Shown: positions 1 through 9,474, counted from the first letter of the stretch. The stretch is 64,000 nt of DNA from Labilibaculum filiforme (GCF_002843315.1 NZ_MVDD01000017.1:1-64000); one strand, 5' to 3'. Numbers and translations are program-made. The notes: generated by a model from the sequence alone, not told the origin.

Positions 1-533
1 TCCGTCAATCTATTCTTCAGGCTTTAGCTGAACAATCAAGAATTGTTCGTTTGCCATTGAATCAAGTTGGTTCTTTGAATAAAATTAACAAAGCTTTTTC
101 TAAATTTGAACAAGAGCACGAGAGAAAGCCTTCTCCTGAGGAGTTAGCTGAATCGTTAGAGTTGCCTGCTGATAAAGTAGCAGACACATTGCGTGTTTCT
201 GGTCGTCACATTTCTGTTGATGCTCCGTTTGTCGACGGAGAAGATAACAGCTTGTTGGATGTATTGGTGAATGATGATTCTCCAATTGCCGACAGAAATC
301 TTTTGAATGAATCTCTTACCCGGGAAATTGATCGTGCACTAGCTACTCTTACTGAAAGAGAGAGTGACATTATCAAACTTTTCTTTGGTATTGGTATTCA
401 GGAAATGACTTTGGAAGAAATTGGTGAGAAATTTGGGTTAACACGTGAGCGTGTTCGTCAGATTAAAGAAAAAGCGATTCGTCGTTTACGTCACACTTCT
501 AGAAGTAAATTACTGAAGACTTACTTGGGATAA
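1..533 (+). CDS. rpoD: RNA polymerase primary sigma factor RpoD, C-terminal part
   Basis: This is the 3' part of a primary sigma-70 factor. The reading frame is open from base 3, so the gene begins outside the window; 176 residues are present. Visible are a region 3 segment starting at [15 protein letters not shown], an acidic linker with [11 protein letters not shown], and a complete region 4 ending in [20 protein letters not shown], the helix-turn-helix that reads the -35/-33 element. Bacteroidetes RpoD is short (about 285-290 residues), so about 110 residues are missing. A hairpin terminator follows, shared with the convergent uvrB. A TTG at base 51 could be mistaken for a start but lies inside region 3. 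Confidence 0.95.
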   Translation, partial: RQSILQALAEQSRIVRLPLNQVGSLNKINKAFSKFEQEHERKPSPEELAESLELPADKVADTLRVSGRHISVDAPFVDGEDNSLLDVLVNDDSPIADRNLLNESLTREIDRALATLTERESDIIKLFFGIGIQEMTLEEIGEKFGLTRERVRQIKEKAIRRLRHTSRSKLLKTYLG

Positions 534-554
534 AACATTCCATTTACGATATGT

Positions 555-586
555 AAAAAGCAGTTTCGAAAGAAACTGCTTTTTTT
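555..586. terminator. Bidirectional rho-independent terminator between rpoD and uvrB
   Basis: The stem AAAAAGCAGTTTC pairs with GAAACTGCTTTTT around a GAAA loop. It is flanked by A on the left and T on the right, so it can end transcription of rpoD on the plus strand and of convergent uvrB on the minus strand. Confidence 0.85.
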
Positions 587-2594
587 ATTGTTTTTCTTTC
601 AACTGTTCTTGAAGTTTGTACATTTCATCGCGATATTGAGCAGCTTGCAAAAAGTCCATTTCTTTGGCCGCTTTTTGCATTGCTTTTTTCGTTTGTTCAA
701 TGGTTTTTTCCAGACTGCTTTTACTCATATACTGAACAACAGGATCGGCTGCAATCTCAATAGAATCCGGACCAGAATAGGACACCGTTTCGTTGTCTTT
801 TCCGAGATTCATCATACTTGTTTTCGAACGGGTAATTTGTGTTGGAGTAATGCCATTTTTAATATTGTAGGCCAATTGTTTTTCTCTTCTATGATCGGTT
901 GCATCAATGGTTTCCTGCATCGATCTGGTAATTTTATCGGCATACATGATTACTTTTCCGTTCACATTACGTGCCGCTCTTCCCGAGGTTTGTGTTAACG
1001 ATCTGGTTGATCTTAAAAATCCTTCCTTATCAGCATCTAAAATTGCTACTAAAGACACTTCCGGAAGATCTAAACCTTCTCGTAATAAGTTTACTCCAAT
1101 TAGTACATCAAAAACGCCATTCCTTAAATCTTCCATGATTTTTACTCGATCTAAGGTTTCAACATCGGAATGGATGTAACGACAACGAATATTTAAATTG
1201 GTGAAATACTCCGATAATTCCTCTGCCATTCTTTTGGTGAGCGTTGTTACTAATACTCTTTCCTGAATTTCGGTTCTATTATTAATTTCTGAAATTAAAT
1301 CATCGATTTGGTTGAGGCTTGGTCTAATAATAATTTGAGGATCAAGTAATCCTGTTGGTCTAATAACTTGCTCTACCACAACGCCTTCGCACTTCTCTAA
1401 TTCGTAATCGGCTGGTGTAGCACTTACATGAATAGTTTGTTTGGCAATTTGTTCAAACTCTTCAAATTTTAAGGGACGATTATCTAGAGCCGAAGGCAAG
1501 CGGAATCCATATTCAACCAAATTAATTTTTCGGGAATGATCGCCTCCATACATGGCTCGAATTTGTGGAATGGTAACATGACTCTCATCAATTACCACCA
1601 AAAAATCATCCGGAAAGTAATCCATAAGGCAAAATGGGCGCGTTCCTGCAGGTCTGCCATCAAAGTAGCGGGAGTAATTTTCAATGCCTGAGCAATGACC
1701 TAATTCACGAATCATCTCCAAATCGAAATTTACTTTTTCTTCCAACCTTTTGGCTTCCAAATGTTTTCCAATATTTTTTAGGAAGGCCACTTGCGCCACC
1801 ATATCATCCTGAATTTGATGAATGGCTTGTTGTACTCTATCCTTGCTGGTAACAAATATGTTTGCTGGATAGATTGTGATTCGGTCGTAAGGATCTAATC
1901 TGGATCCATTTAACGGATCGAAAGAGTATATTTCTTCAATTTCATCGTCCCAGAATATAATGCGATAGGCAAAATCAGCGTAAGCAGGATAAATATCAAT
2001 AGTGTCTCCTTTTACCCGAAAATTGCCTCGATCAAATTCTATTTCGTTTCGCGAATACAAAGCATCAACAAAAGAATGAAGAAGCTTGTTACGTGAAATT
2101 ACTTGCCCTTTTTTTATTTCGGTAACATTGGCATGAAAATCATCCGGATTTCCGATACCATAAATACAGGAAACCGATGAAACTACAATCACATCCTTTC
2201 TTCCAGATAAAAGGGCCGAAGAAGCGCTTAGTCGAAGTTTTTCAATTTCATCATTAATCGATAAATCCTTCTCAATATAGGTACCTGTTACGGGTAAATA
2301 TGCTTCGGGCTGATAGTAGTCGTAATAGGAAACGAAATACTCTACAGCATTGTTTGGAAAGAAGGTTTTAAATTCGCCATATAATTGTGCCGCAAGTGTT
2401 TTATTGTGGCTTAAAATTAGAGTAGGGCGTTGTACTTGCTCAATTACATTAGCAATGGTAAACGTTTTACCCGAACCCGTAACACCAAGCAGAGTTTGAT
2501 AGGGAGCTCCATCGTTTAAGCCTTTGCGTAATTCTTCAATGGCGTTTGGTTGATCTCCTGTTGGTTTAAATTTTGATTCAATTTTAAATTTCAT
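585..2594 (-). CDS. uvrB: Excinuclease ABC subunit B (UvrB)
   Basis: UvrB is the damage-verifying helicase-like subunit of nucleotide excision repair; it is loaded by UvrA and recruits UvrC. The 669-residue length is typical. The N-terminus has a Q-like motif (KPTGDQPNAI) and Walker A GVTGSGKTFT. The beta-hairpin that clamps DNA is seen in YYDYYQPEAYLP. The DEAD-like motif appears as VIDESHV, and helicase motif VI lies near TRSLTQTSGRAARN. The C-terminal UVR domain (about residues 625-665, KEMDFLQAAQYRDEM) contacts UvrC. The start MKFKIESKFKPTGDQP matches the family. It stands alone, convergent with rpoD. Confidence 0.98.
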   Translation of the reverse strand: MKFKIESKFKPTGDQPNAIEELRKGLNDGAPYQTLLGVTGSGKTFTIANVIEQVQRPTLILSHNKTLAAQLYGEFKTFFPNNAVEYFVSYYDYYQPEAYLPVTGTYIEKDLSINDEIEKLRLSASSALLSGRKDVIVVSSVSCIYGIGNPDDFHANVTEIKKGQVISRNKLLHSFVDALYSRNEIEFDRGNFRVKGDTIDIYPAYADFAYRIIFWDDEIEEIYSFDPLNGSRLDPYDRITIYPANIFVTSKDRVQQAIHQIQDDMVAQVAFLKNIGKHLEAKRLEEKVNFDLEMIRELGHCSGIENYSRYFDGRPAGTRPFCLMDYFPDDFLVVIDESHVTIPQIRAMYGGDHSRKINLVEYGFRLPSALDNRPLKFEEFEQIAKQTIHVSATPADYELEKCEGVVVEQVIRPTGLLDPQIIIRPSLNQIDDLISEINNRTEIQERVLVTTLTKRMAEELSEYFTNLNIRCRYIHSDVETLDRVKIMEDLRNGVFDVLIGVNLLREGLDLPEVSLVAILDADKEGFLRSTRSLTQTSGRAARNVNGKVIMYADKITRSMQETIDATDHRREKQLAYNIKNGITPTQITRSKTSMMNLGKDNETVSYSGPDSIEIAADPVVQYMSKSSLEKTIEQTKKAMQKAAKEMDFLQAAQYRDEMYKLQEQLKEKQ

Positions 2595-2701
2595 GCCGCA
2601 CTTTAAATTCGTTCTTCGTCTGATTTGCTAAAATATAGAAACAATATGAACCTTGATAGTATTAATTGAAAAATCTGTTCTTTTACGATAGGCTTGTAAA
2701 T

Positions 2702-2742
2702 AAAAACAGCCGATTACTTTAGTGGTAATCAGCTGTTTTTTA
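2702..2742 (-). terminator. Rho-independent terminator after the EEP-family lipoprotein gene
   Basis: An imperfect stem of about 15 bp (AAAACAGCCGATTAC with GTAATCAGCTGTTTT) is followed on the minus strand by a T-run. It lies 15 bases beyond the stop codon of the gene at 2757-3773. Confidence 0.8.
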
Positions 2743-2756
2743 TACGATTGTTTATT

Positions 2757-3773
2757 TTAACGGTTTAATTGAAAGTAAACAGGGAAATGATCGCTGTAGC
2801 CACCGTAGTATTTTGGTCCGGAATAAGAGCGACTAGGTGCAGAAATTCCATTTGGAGTTTTGTAACAAATCCATTCTTCAGTGAAAATTTTGCCAGCTTG
2901 ATAGTTGGTGTGCAAGCCTTTTTTATTGGTGATAAGGTTGTTGGAAATAATTAGATTGTCGAGCATATTCCAATTGCCTTTATAGTTATAGCTTCCTTTG
3001 CCTTCTACTTTTAAATCATACATTAAATTGTATAGCGCCTTTGGATTTGATGTTTCTTTACTATTTGTAGCGGCTAAAGTTTCATTAGCAGATTTATTGG
3101 TTGGTTCATCGTTAAAATCGCCCATGATGATAATTTTTGCATTAGTGTTTTCATTTTGAAGTTTATCAACAGCTAATTTTAATTGTTCGGCAACAAAAAC
3201 ACGGTTTTTTTCCGATTTTTCAACGCCACCAATTCTCGAAGGCCAATGATTTATAAATAAATGCAAGGTATCTGTAGCTCCAATAATTCCCTGAACATGA
3301 AGAATATCTCGTGTTTTATAGTTTGGTTCGTTCGGGAACTTAATTCCGATTACATCATGACTCAAGTATTTGAATTCATTTTTGCGATATAAAAGTGCGC
3401 AATCAATTCCTCTTCCATCCGGACTATCGGTGTGAGCAATGCCATAATCAGCATCTTTTAGTTTTTCCTGATTTACCAAAGCTTCCACAACGGAGCGGTT
3501 TTCAACTTCGCAAAGTCCAATAAGTGTTGGAAAATCGTTTTTATTGATGGAAGATAGTACACTAGAAAGGTTTACTAATTTTTGCTGATATCGTTCGTTC
3601 GTGTATTCTAATTTTCCTTTCGGAGTAAAATCGTCATCCCAAGTAATTGGATCATTAATTGTGTCGAATAAATTTTCAACATTATAAAAAACAATTGTGT
3701 ACTCTTTTTTTTCCTGAGAACAGGAAAAGGCGATGAGAGTAACCATTAGAACAAACAGTAATTTTTTAAACAT
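2757..3773 (-). CDS. Endonuclease/exonuclease/phosphatase-family lipoprotein
   Basis: Predicted metal-dependent phosphoesterase of the EEP (DNase I-like) superfamily, anchored as a lipoprotein. The first residues MFKKLLFVLMVTLIAFSC form a lipoprotein signal peptide with Cys at the cleavage site. EEP signatures in order are VFYNVENLFDT, the GLCEVENR segment with its metal-binding Glu, NHWPSR, MGDFNDEP and the C-terminal SDHFPVYF. The frame can be extended 13 codons upstream to 3812, but that would put non-signal residues before the signal peptide and overlap the preceding gene, so I chose the ATG at 3773. The substrate is unknown: nucleic acid, nucleotide and phospholipid substrates all occur in this family. 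It follows the HAD gene by 19 bases, so the two are probably co-transcribed. Confidence 0.85.
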   Translation of the reverse strand: MFKKLLFVLMVTLIAFSCSQEKKEYTIVFYNVENLFDTINDPITWDDDFTPKGKLEYTNERYQQKLVNLSSVLSSINKNDFPTLIGLCEVENRSVVEALVNQEKLKDADYGIAHTDSPDGRGIDCALLYRKNEFKYLSHDVIGIKFPNEPNYKTRDILHVQGIIGATDTLHLFINHWPSRIGGVEKSEKNRVFVAEQLKLAVDKLQNENTNAKIIIMGDFNDEPTNKSANETLAATNSKETSNPKALYNLMYDLKVEGKGSYNYKGNWNMLDNLIISNNLITNKKGLHTNYQAGKIFTEEWICYKTPNGISAPSRSYSGPKYYGGYSDHFPVYFQLNR

Positions 3774-3792
3774 GAAATAATTTTTATTGATT

Positions 3793-4377
3793 CTAATAAA
3801 AAGGAGTAACATCGGTTACTTTCATTCCTGCAGCTTCTGCGGCCTGAAAACCTAAAATTGCATCTTCAAAAACCTGACAGTTTTCGGGAGCAATTCCCAT
3901 TAATTCGGCACATTTTAAAAATGTATCTGGTTCTGGTTTATGATTTTCAACGTCGTCAGCACTTACCAAAATAGGAATGTACTTGTCTAAACCTAAAAGT
4001 TGCATTGTTTCGGTCGCAATATTGCGTTTTCCTCCAGTACCCACCGCCATTGGTATTTTACCATGGTATTTGTACACGAGATCGGTAACCGCAGCAATTT
4101 CCTTGATTTTATGCATCTCCTTTGTGAAAAATTCTTCTTTCAGATCAGAGAATTTTTGTGGATCAATAGTTCGGTTGTTTTTTTCGTTTAGCAAATCAAT
4201 AATTTTTGAGGAAGGCATTCCTGCACAGCTTTTTAAAAAATCAATGCTAAACTCTAAATTCATAATTTCAGCTGTCTTTGTCCATGCTTCAAAATGCAAG
4301 GGCATTGTGTCGGCTAATGTGCCATCTAAATCAAAAATAAATGCTTTTGTACTCGGAAATATATTAATTGTTTTCAT
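3793..4377 (-). CDS. HAD-family hydrolase, beta-phosphoglucomutase/sugar-phosphatase-like
   Basis: A 194-residue haloacid-dehalogenase-type phosphotransferase, probably cytoplasmic. Motif I is DLDGTLADT near residue 16, with the Asp nucleophile and the general acid two residues later. The cap domain begins PLHFEAW, as in YqaB and beta-phosphoglucomutase proteins. Motif II is VGTGGKR. Motif III/IV comprises the Lys in ENHKPEPDTFLKCAELM and the acidic VFEDAILGFQAAEAAGM. Substrates in this subgroup are small sugar phosphates such as fructose-1-phosphate; the exact one cannot be read from the sequence. The gene lies directly upstream of the EEP lipoprotein gene on the same strand. Confidence 0.88.
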   Translation of the reverse strand: MKTINIFPSTKAFIFDLDGTLADTMPLHFEAWTKTAEIMNLEFSIDFLKSCAGMPSSKIIDLLNEKNNRTIDPQKFSDLKEEFFTKEMHKIKEIAAVTDLVYKYHGKIPMAVGTGGKRNIATETMQLLGLDKYIPILVSADDVENHKPEPDTFLKCAELMGIAPENCQVFEDAILGFQAAEAAGMKVTDVTPFY

Positions 4378-4684
4378 GGCCTTGGTTTAATTGTTTTATT
4401 CGTAATTTTCTTTTTTAAAGGAGATTCCTTTCAATAGTAATTTACGAGAGAATCATTAAAAAAGGGACGACTAAATTATTAAATTAATTTTAATTAATGG
4501 CATTGATTTTTTGTTAATTGTGGATTGTTTTGGTATTGTTTTGTGGGCTGAATAGCAGTTTGTTAATAAATTATTTCTTGGATATATCGTTAAAAATATT
4601 TAAATTCCCGTCGTTTGTACAACTTTTTACGGGATCAAACGTTATTATAACTGTTTGATTGGTGTGTAAATTAAAAATCAGTAT
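4378..4684. other. Intergenic region, no gene seen
   Basis: About 300 very AT-rich bases between the divergent HAD gene and the small periplasmic protein gene. The only structure I see is a weak inverted repeat (TCCCGT about 4607, ACGGGA about 4631) some 50 bases before the plus-strand gene. Promoters for both genes must lie here, but I could not assign one confidently. Confidence 0.5.
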
Positions 4685-5050
4685 ATGAGGATTGTAGCAA
4701 GAGGTTTAGTTCTACTATTTGTGTTGTTGAGTGTTACTGTGAGTGCCAAAAATAATTCGGGTGCTGAAAAAAGAGCAAATTTAATTACTTCCTGGATGGA
4801 GAAAAAGTTGGACTTATCTGTTGAACAAACTGCTCAGATTGAAGTTTTGAATTTGAAGTATGAAAATGAGATTGAAAAGCTAACTACTGAAAAAAATGGA
4901 TTTATTTGCATGCAGGCGGTTCGCGATAGTTTGCAACGGAAGGAAATGGAAATGAAAGACGTTTTATCGGAAGAACAATTGGCAAGTTATATTGAATGTA
5001 AATGCGAGTTAAAGGAAGAACTGAAACGAAAATGTAAAATGGTGAATTAA
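4685..5050 (+). CDS. Small secreted Spy/CpxP-like helical protein
   Basis: A 121-residue protein with a clear signal peptide (MRIVARGLVLLFVLLSVTVSA, cleavage after SAK or nearby). The mature part is helical and charged. It contains the pattern LDLSVEQTAQIEVLNLKYENEIEKL and later DVLSEEQLASY, which resembles the LTxxQ-type helical repeats of Spy/CpxP periplasmic chaperones and the similar small proteins common in Bacteroidetes. Cysteines near the C-terminus (ECKCELKEELKRKCK) are a peculiarity. The function is inferred only from this resemblance. A strong terminator follows. Confidence 0.6.
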   Translation: MRIVARGLVLLFVLLSVTVSAKNNSGAEKRANLITSWMEKKLDLSVEQTAQIEVLNLKYENEIEKLTTEKNGFICMQAVRDSLQRKEMEMKDVLSEEQLASYIECKCELKEELKRKCKMVN

Positions 5051-5068
5051 ACTTGTTCTAAAATATAT

Positions 5069-5104
5069 AAATCCCAATCGAAATTCGATTGGGATTTTTT
5101 TTGT
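5069..5104 (+). terminator. Rho-independent terminator
   Basis: The stem AAATCCCAATCGAA pairs with TTCGATTGGGATTT around a one-base loop (in practice a small loop after fraying) and is followed by eight or more T. It lies about 20 bases after the stop of the Spy-like gene. Confidence 0.88.
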
Positions 5105-5157
5105 CCAAAATCAGGAAGGAGATAAAAAGATAAAAAAATCTGATTTATTTTCGTGTT

Positions 5158-5173
5158 TGTAACATTCGTTACA
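5158..5173. promoter_or_regulatory. CRP/FNR-family operator upstream of hcp
   Basis: TGTAACATTCGTTACA is a perfect 6+4+6 inverted repeat of the size and layout bound by CRP/FNR-family dimers, and the only such site I see in this intergenic region. CATCTTTG at 5195-5202 resembles the Bacteroidetes -7 element TAnnTTTG (7 of 8). A start about five bases downstream, near 5207, would put the palindrome centre at about -41.5, the class II activation position. Genes for hybrid cluster proteins are commonly controlled by an HcpR-type CRP/FNR regulator under nitrosative stress; which regulator acts here is inference. Confidence 0.65.
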
Positions 5174-5311
5174 CTTTTTGCGATTGTTCTGCTACATCTT
5201 TGTAGTGTTGAAAGAGGAGAATAGATTCCTGAGAAGGTAATCTTTTTTAGTTTTCTCTTTCCCAAATTCGTAACTTAAGTAATCAAATTTATAACATTAA
5301 AAAATACTATT

Positions 5312-6958
5312 ATGGCTATGTTTTGTTATCAGTGCCAAGAGGCAGCAAAAGGAACCGGATGTACAGTTAAAGGAGTTTGTGGAAAAACCGATGAGGTTGC
5401 AAATATTCAGGATTTACTGATGTATGTGATGAGAGGTATCTCCGTTTTTAGTACTAAAGCTCGTGAAGCTGGCGTGGAGAACGATAAGGTAAACCACTTC
5501 ATTATGACTGGTTTATTTATGACTATTACGAATGCCAATTTTGATAAAGTAAAATTTGTTGAAGCAATTCGCACCGGACTTAAGTTACGTGAAGAGATTA
5601 AAAATCAAGCGGAAGCGGCAGGCGTTAAATTTGAAAACTTACACCATTCTGCAACATGGTTTGCGGATAAAGAGAATGATTTTGACGCAAAAGCACGTGT
5701 TATAGGTGTATTATCTACCGAAAACGAAGATGTTCGTTCATTAAGAGAATTATTGATGTACGGCTTAAAGGGTTTTGCAGCTTATGTAGAGCATGCTTAC
5801 AATTTAGGTCTTGAGAAAGCAGAAATGTATGCTTTTATGCAGAAAGCGCTTCAGGCTACTACAGACGATACATTAACTGCAGACCAATTGGTTGCTTTAG
5901 TAATGGAGTGTGGTGCTAGTGGTGTAACTGCTATGGCTGTTCTTGATGAGGCTAACACAACAGCTTATGGTAATCCTGAAATTACAGAGGTAAATATAGG
6001 TGTAAGTAATAAGCCAGGTATCCTTATTTCGGGTCACGACTTGAAGGATATGGAGCAATTATTGAAGCAAACCGAAGGAACTGGTGTTGATGTTTACACT
6101 CACTCGGAAATGTTGCCGGCAAACTACTATCCAGCATTCAAAAAATACGAGCACTTTGTAGGAAACTACGGAAATGCATGGTGGAAGCAGAACGAAGAGT
6201 TCGAAACTTTTAACGGACCAATTCTTTTCACTACGAACTGTATTGTTCCTCCTAAAGCAAGTTCTACTTACCAAGATAAAGTTTATACTACTGGAGCTTC
6301 TGGTTTTCCAGGATTTAAACATATCGAACCTGATGCAAACGGAGTGAAAGACTTTTCGGAAATTATCGAGTTAGCTAAGAAATGTAAAGCACCAACCGAG
6401 ATCGAAAACGGAACTATTATTGGTGGTTTTGCACACAATCAAGTAATGCAGTTGGCTGATAAAGTGGTTGATGCTGTTAAAACAGGAGCTATTCGTAAAT
6501 TCTTTGTTATGGCAGGTTGCGATGGACGTATGAAAAGTCGTGATTACTATACCGAATTTGCTGCAGCTTTACCAAAAGATACCGTAATTTTAACTGCAGG
6601 TTGTGCTAAATACCGTTACAACAAATTACAGTTAGGTGATATAGGTGGAATTCCAAGAGTATTGGATGCAGGTCAGTGTAACGATTCATATTCATTAGCT
6701 GTTATTGCATTAAAATTGAAAGAAGTATTTGAATTAAACGATATTAACGAATTGCCAATTGCTTACAATATTGCTTGGTACGAGCAAAAAGCTGTTATTG
6801 TATTGTTAGCTCTTCTATCATTAGGAGTTAAGAATATTCATTTAGGACCAACATTACCAGCTTTTCTTTCTCCAAATGTAGCTAAAGTATTAGTGGATAC
6901 TTTCGGAATTGCAGGAATTGGAACTGTTGACGAAGACATGAAAATGTTTTTGAATTAA
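5312..6958 (+). CDS. hcp: Hybrid cluster protein (hydroxylamine reductase / NO-detoxifying Hcp)
   Basis: A 548-residue cytoplasmic iron-sulfur enzyme. The N-terminus has Cys5, Cys8, Cys17 and Cys23 (Cx2Cx8Cx5C), the [4Fe-4S] spacing of the anaerobe-type class; the E. coli type has wider spacing and a [2Fe-2S] cluster. Hybrid-cluster ligand regions are recognisable in the C-terminal half: [39 protein letters not shown] and the later WYEQKAV. The full family length is present, so it is not the shortened class III form. Known activities of the family are hydroxylamine reduction and NO reduction or protein S-nitrosylation control. No hcr-type reductase gene is adjacent. The palindrome at 5158-5173 probably controls it. 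Confidence 0.97.
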   Translation: MAMFCYQCQEAAKGTGCTVKGVCGKTDEVANIQDLLMYVMRGISVFSTKAREAGVENDKVNHFIMTGLFMTITNANFDKVKFVEAIRTGLKLREEIKNQAEAAGVKFENLHHSATWFADKENDFDAKARVIGVLSTENEDVRSLRELLMYGLKGFAAYVEHAYNLGLEKAEMYAFMQKALQATTDDTLTADQLVALVMECGASGVTAMAVLDEANTTAYGNPEITEVNIGVSNKPGILISGHDLKDMEQLLKQTEGTGVDVYTHSEMLPANYYPAFKKYEHFVGNYGNAWWKQNEEFETFNGPILFTTNCIVPPKASSTYQDKVYTTGASGFPGFKHIEPDANGVKDFSEIIELAKKCKAPTEIENGTIIGGFAHNQVMQLADKVVDAVKTGAIRKFFVMAGCDGRMKSRDYYTEFAAALPKDTVILTAGCAKYRYNKLQLGDIGGIPRVLDAGQCNDSYSLAVIALKLKEVFELNDINELPIAYNIAWYEQKAVIVLLALLSLGVKNIHLGPTLPAFLSPNVAKVLVDTFGIAGIGTVDEDMKMFLN

Positions 6959-7073
6959 AAATAAAATCTCGAAGTATTAAAAACGTTTCGTGCGAGAAGA
7001 AGGATAGAGGTGAAAAGTTATCGGAACGTTTTTAATTTTTAAGATTTGGTTAGATAATAGGTTTAGGGTTATT

Positions 7074-7118
7074 AGCTACTTAATGTGGAAGTGAATCACC
7101 ACATTAAGTAGCTTTTTT
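7074..7118 (+). terminator. Strong terminator downstream of hcp
   Basis: The perfect 15-bp stem AGCTACTTAATGTGG / CCACATTAAGTAGCT has a 10-base loop and is followed by TTTTTT. A weaker long-range stem (TTAAAAACGTT near 6978 with AACGTTTTTAA at 7025-7035) lies just before it. Confidence 0.9.
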
Positions 7119-7161
7119 GGTTTTAGCTTTATTTGTAAAATCATTTTTTGAAAGATTAGGC

Positions 7162-8691
7162 ATGCTTATGGATCGGGTGAAGACAATTAAATTTTTAAAG
7201 AAATATCACAAATGGCCTTCTCTGGCTCTTACAGTCTTTATTTTGCTATTCTCAATCTCGGGAATCGTGATGAATCATCGAGGCGTATTTTCATCGGTTG
7301 ATGTAAGTCGAAACTATTTGGGGAGTGAGTATCAGTACAACAATTGGAATAAGGCTGCAGTTAAATCGGCACTTATAATTCAGGGTGATACGGCATTAAT
7401 TTATGGAAATGTTGGGATTTGGAAAACTACCGATAATTGTAAAACTTTTCAGAATTTTAATTCCGGATTAAAATCGGGAGTGGATAATCGTAAGATCGAG
7501 AAGGTGATTAAAACCGATTCGGGAGCGCTCTATGCCGGAACTTTATTTGGACTTTTCCATTATAATTCACAAAATGAAAATTGGGAGCATATTGTTTTGC
7601 CAATTGCCGAAGAACGAATTGTTGATTTGGTGCTGATAAAGCAGGAATTATTTGTGCTTACCCGATCGAATTTGTTGAAAAAAACAAAGGATGGTTTTGT
7701 GCTAATTAATTTGCTTCCATCGGAGCAATTCGATAATAAAGTTAGTTTGTTTAAAACCCTATGGGAAATTCATAGTGGAGAAGCTTTTGGTTTCTTTGGG
7801 CAATTGTTTGTCGATTTTATTGGGCTCACTTTTATATTTCTTAGCCTTAGTGGTTTGGTATATTTTATCTATCCAAAATGGATAAGGAAATTAAAGCAGA
7901 AGGGAAAAGAGACAAAGCGGAAGATTAATTTCTTGAAATTTAACTTGAAATGGCACAATCATTTCGGGAATTGGTTGCTTGTTTTTTTAGTACTGACAAC
8001 ACTTACGGGAATGTTTTTGCGCCCGCCTTTACTAATTGCTATTGCCTCGAATCGCGTTTCTAAAATTCCATTTACCCATTTAGATAATGCGAATCCATGG
8101 TACGATCAGCTTCGCAGAATATTGTACGATGAAGAATTAGATCGAATTTTGTTGGCGACGAATGAGAGCGTGTACTATTCTGATGATGATTTTACGACAG
8201 CTCCGAAGGTTTTTGCTACACAGCCTCCAATTTCGGTAATGGGTGTGAATGTTTTCGAGAAAGCGAACAAAGGAAGTTATATTGTTGGCTCGTTTAGTGG
8301 TGTTTTTTATTGGATTCCTGAAAAAGGAATGCTTTTCGATTACATTAGCAAAAAACCATATGTTCCTACCAAAACCATGGGACCTCCAATTTCATCGCAT
8401 CCAATTGCAGGATATTTAAAAGATGCCAAAGGAAAAGAAATACTGTTCGATTACAATTTGGGTGCCGGAAATTTAAGCGATAATACCGGTTTTACACAAA
8501 TGCCCGAAAATATTCAACAATCGCCAATGTCCCTTTGGAATTTGTGTTTGGAAATTCATACGGGAAGAATCTATCAGTATCTTTTTGGTCGCTTGTATAT
8601 TCTTTTTATTCCTTTAGCAGGATTAAGCATTTTGTTGATTTTAATAACGGGATACCTTCTATATCATAAACAAAGAAAAAGAAAAATATAG
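7162..8691 (+). CDS. PepSY-associated transmembrane protein
   Basis: An inner membrane protein of about 509 residues in the PepSY_TM family, whose members are often linked to iron or siderophore use or to flavin-dependent reduction. The first membrane helix follows the typical KKYHKWPSLALT and reaches SGIVMNHRG. Further hydrophobic segments are LFVDFIGLTFIFLSLSGLVYF, WHNHFGNWLLVFLVLTTLTGM and RLYILFIPLAGLSILLILIT. Repeated WEIHSGEAFG and CLEIHTGRIYQ segments mark two halves of the fold. The periplasmic loops contain beta-propeller-like short repeats (TTDNCKTFQNFN, YYSDDDFTTAP). A TTG 15 codons upstream overlaps the terminator T-run, so I prefer the ATG at 7162 (or 7168). The substrate is unknown. 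Confidence 0.78.
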   Translation: MLMDRVKTIKFLKKYHKWPSLALTVFILLFSISGIVMNHRGVFSSVDVSRNYLGSEYQYNNWNKAAVKSALIIQGDTALIYGNVGIWKTTDNCKTFQNFNSGLKSGVDNRKIEKVIKTDSGALYAGTLFGLFHYNSQNENWEHIVLPIAEERIVDLVLIKQELFVLTRSNLLKKTKDGFVLINLLPSEQFDNKVSLFKTLWEIHSGEAFGFFGQLFVDFIGLTFIFLSLSGLVYFIYPKWIRKLKQKGKETKRKINFLKFNLKWHNHFGNWLLVFLVLTTLTGMFLRPPLLIAIASNRVSKIPFTHLDNANPWYDQLRRILYDEELDRILLATNESVYYSDDDFTTAPKVFATQPPISVMGVNVFEKANKGSYIVGSFSGVFYWIPEKGMLFDYISKKPYVPTKTMGPPISSHPIAGYLKDAKGKEILFDYNLGAGNLSDNTGFTQMPENIQQSPMSLWNLCLEIHTGRIYQYLFGRLYILFIPLAGLSILLILITGYLLYHKQRKRKI

Positions 8692-8728
8692 CTTTTTGAT
8701 GCGTTTATTATGGAGGAGAACAAAATGA

Positions 8729-8770
8729 GAAAAACGAGGTGGAATCTTATTGATTTCGCCTCGTTTTTTT
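8729..8770. terminator. Bidirectional terminator between convergent genes
   Basis: AAAACGAGGTGGAAT pairs imperfectly with ATTTCGCCTCGTTTT and is flanked by A on one side and T on the other. It can serve both the PepSY gene on the plus strand and the esterase gene on the minus strand. Confidence 0.8.
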
Positions 8771-8787
8771 TATGTATTAGCGCTAAG

Positions 8788-9474
8788 TTACTTCTTTTTT
8801 TGCTGTAAAAACCAATCGTAAATTGCTGGATTGTTATAGGTTTCGGTCCAGGAATTATGAGTGGCTTCAGGGTAAATGGTAAATTTTACCTTACTGCCTA
8901 GTTTTTTTAAAGTTTCTACCATTTCAACGGATCTAGCGATAGGAACAACATCATCTTTAGCACCATGAAAAACCCAAATGGGTAGCGACTTTATTCGTTC
9001 CAGTTGAATGGTGTCGCCACCACCGCAAATCGGTATCGCGGCAGCAAAAAGATCCGGTTTTGCAAGAATAGATGCCCAGGTTCCAAAGCCTCCCATACTT
9101 AATCCTGTAATGTAAATTCTATTTTTATCTACAGGATATTTGCTAATAATTTCTTTGTAAAAGGGCAGGAGTAATGCTTCGTTCCAGTAAATTGTATCCG
9201 GACATTGTGGAGAGATGCAAATGAATGGAAAATCTTTTCTATCATCTAAAAACGAAGGTGGCCCATGAAATTTCACCATATTTAAGTCATTTCCCCGTTC
9301 GCCCATTCCATGAAGAAAAATAAGTAAAGGAAGCTTTTCTTGCGTTTGCTTGCTACTTGGGATGTATTCCAAATAGTTTACACCCAATTGGGATTGTTTT
9401 TCAACTTGTTGTGCTTTCATGCCAAGGAATGAAAATAGTAAAATCGTTACAGCTAAAAGCTTGTGCTTCATCAT
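8788..9474 (-). CDS. Secreted alpha/beta-hydrolase, esterase/PHB-depolymerase-like
   Basis: A 228-residue protein with an N-terminal signal peptide (MMKHKLLAVTILLFSFLGMKA) and an alpha/beta-hydrolase fold. The oxyanion-hole segment is LLIFLHGMGERG. The nucleophile elbow is GLSMGG with Ser126. The acid is in HGAKDDVVP and the catalytic His in EATHNSW. The pattern is that of the LpqC/feruloyl-esterase and phospholipase/carboxylesterase subgroup found in Bacteroidetes, often on polysaccharide ester groups. No cysteine lipobox is present, so the enzyme is probably periplasmic. It stands alone. Confidence 0.85.
   Translation of the reverse strand: MMKHKLLAVTILLFSFLGMKAQQVEKQSQLGVNYLEYIPSSKQTQEKLPLLIFLHGMGERGNDLNMVKFHGPPSFLDDRKDFPFICISPQCPDTIYWNEALLLPFYKEIISKYPVDKNRIYITGLSMGGFGTWASILAKPDLFAAAIPICGGGDTIQLERIKSLPIWVFHGAKDDVVPIARSVEMVETLKKLGSKVKFTIYPEATHNSWTETYNNPAIYDWFLQQKKK

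Noticed and set aside
588-1852. Plus-strand open frames of 70-136 codons within uvrB
   Set aside because: They lie wholly inside a well-conserved minus-strand gene and have unlikely amino-acid composition (runs of Phe, Ser, Ile).
5047-5265. A 72-codon minus-strand frame upstream of hcp
   Set aside because: It overlaps a terminator and the CRP/FNR-type site and shows no protein-like features.
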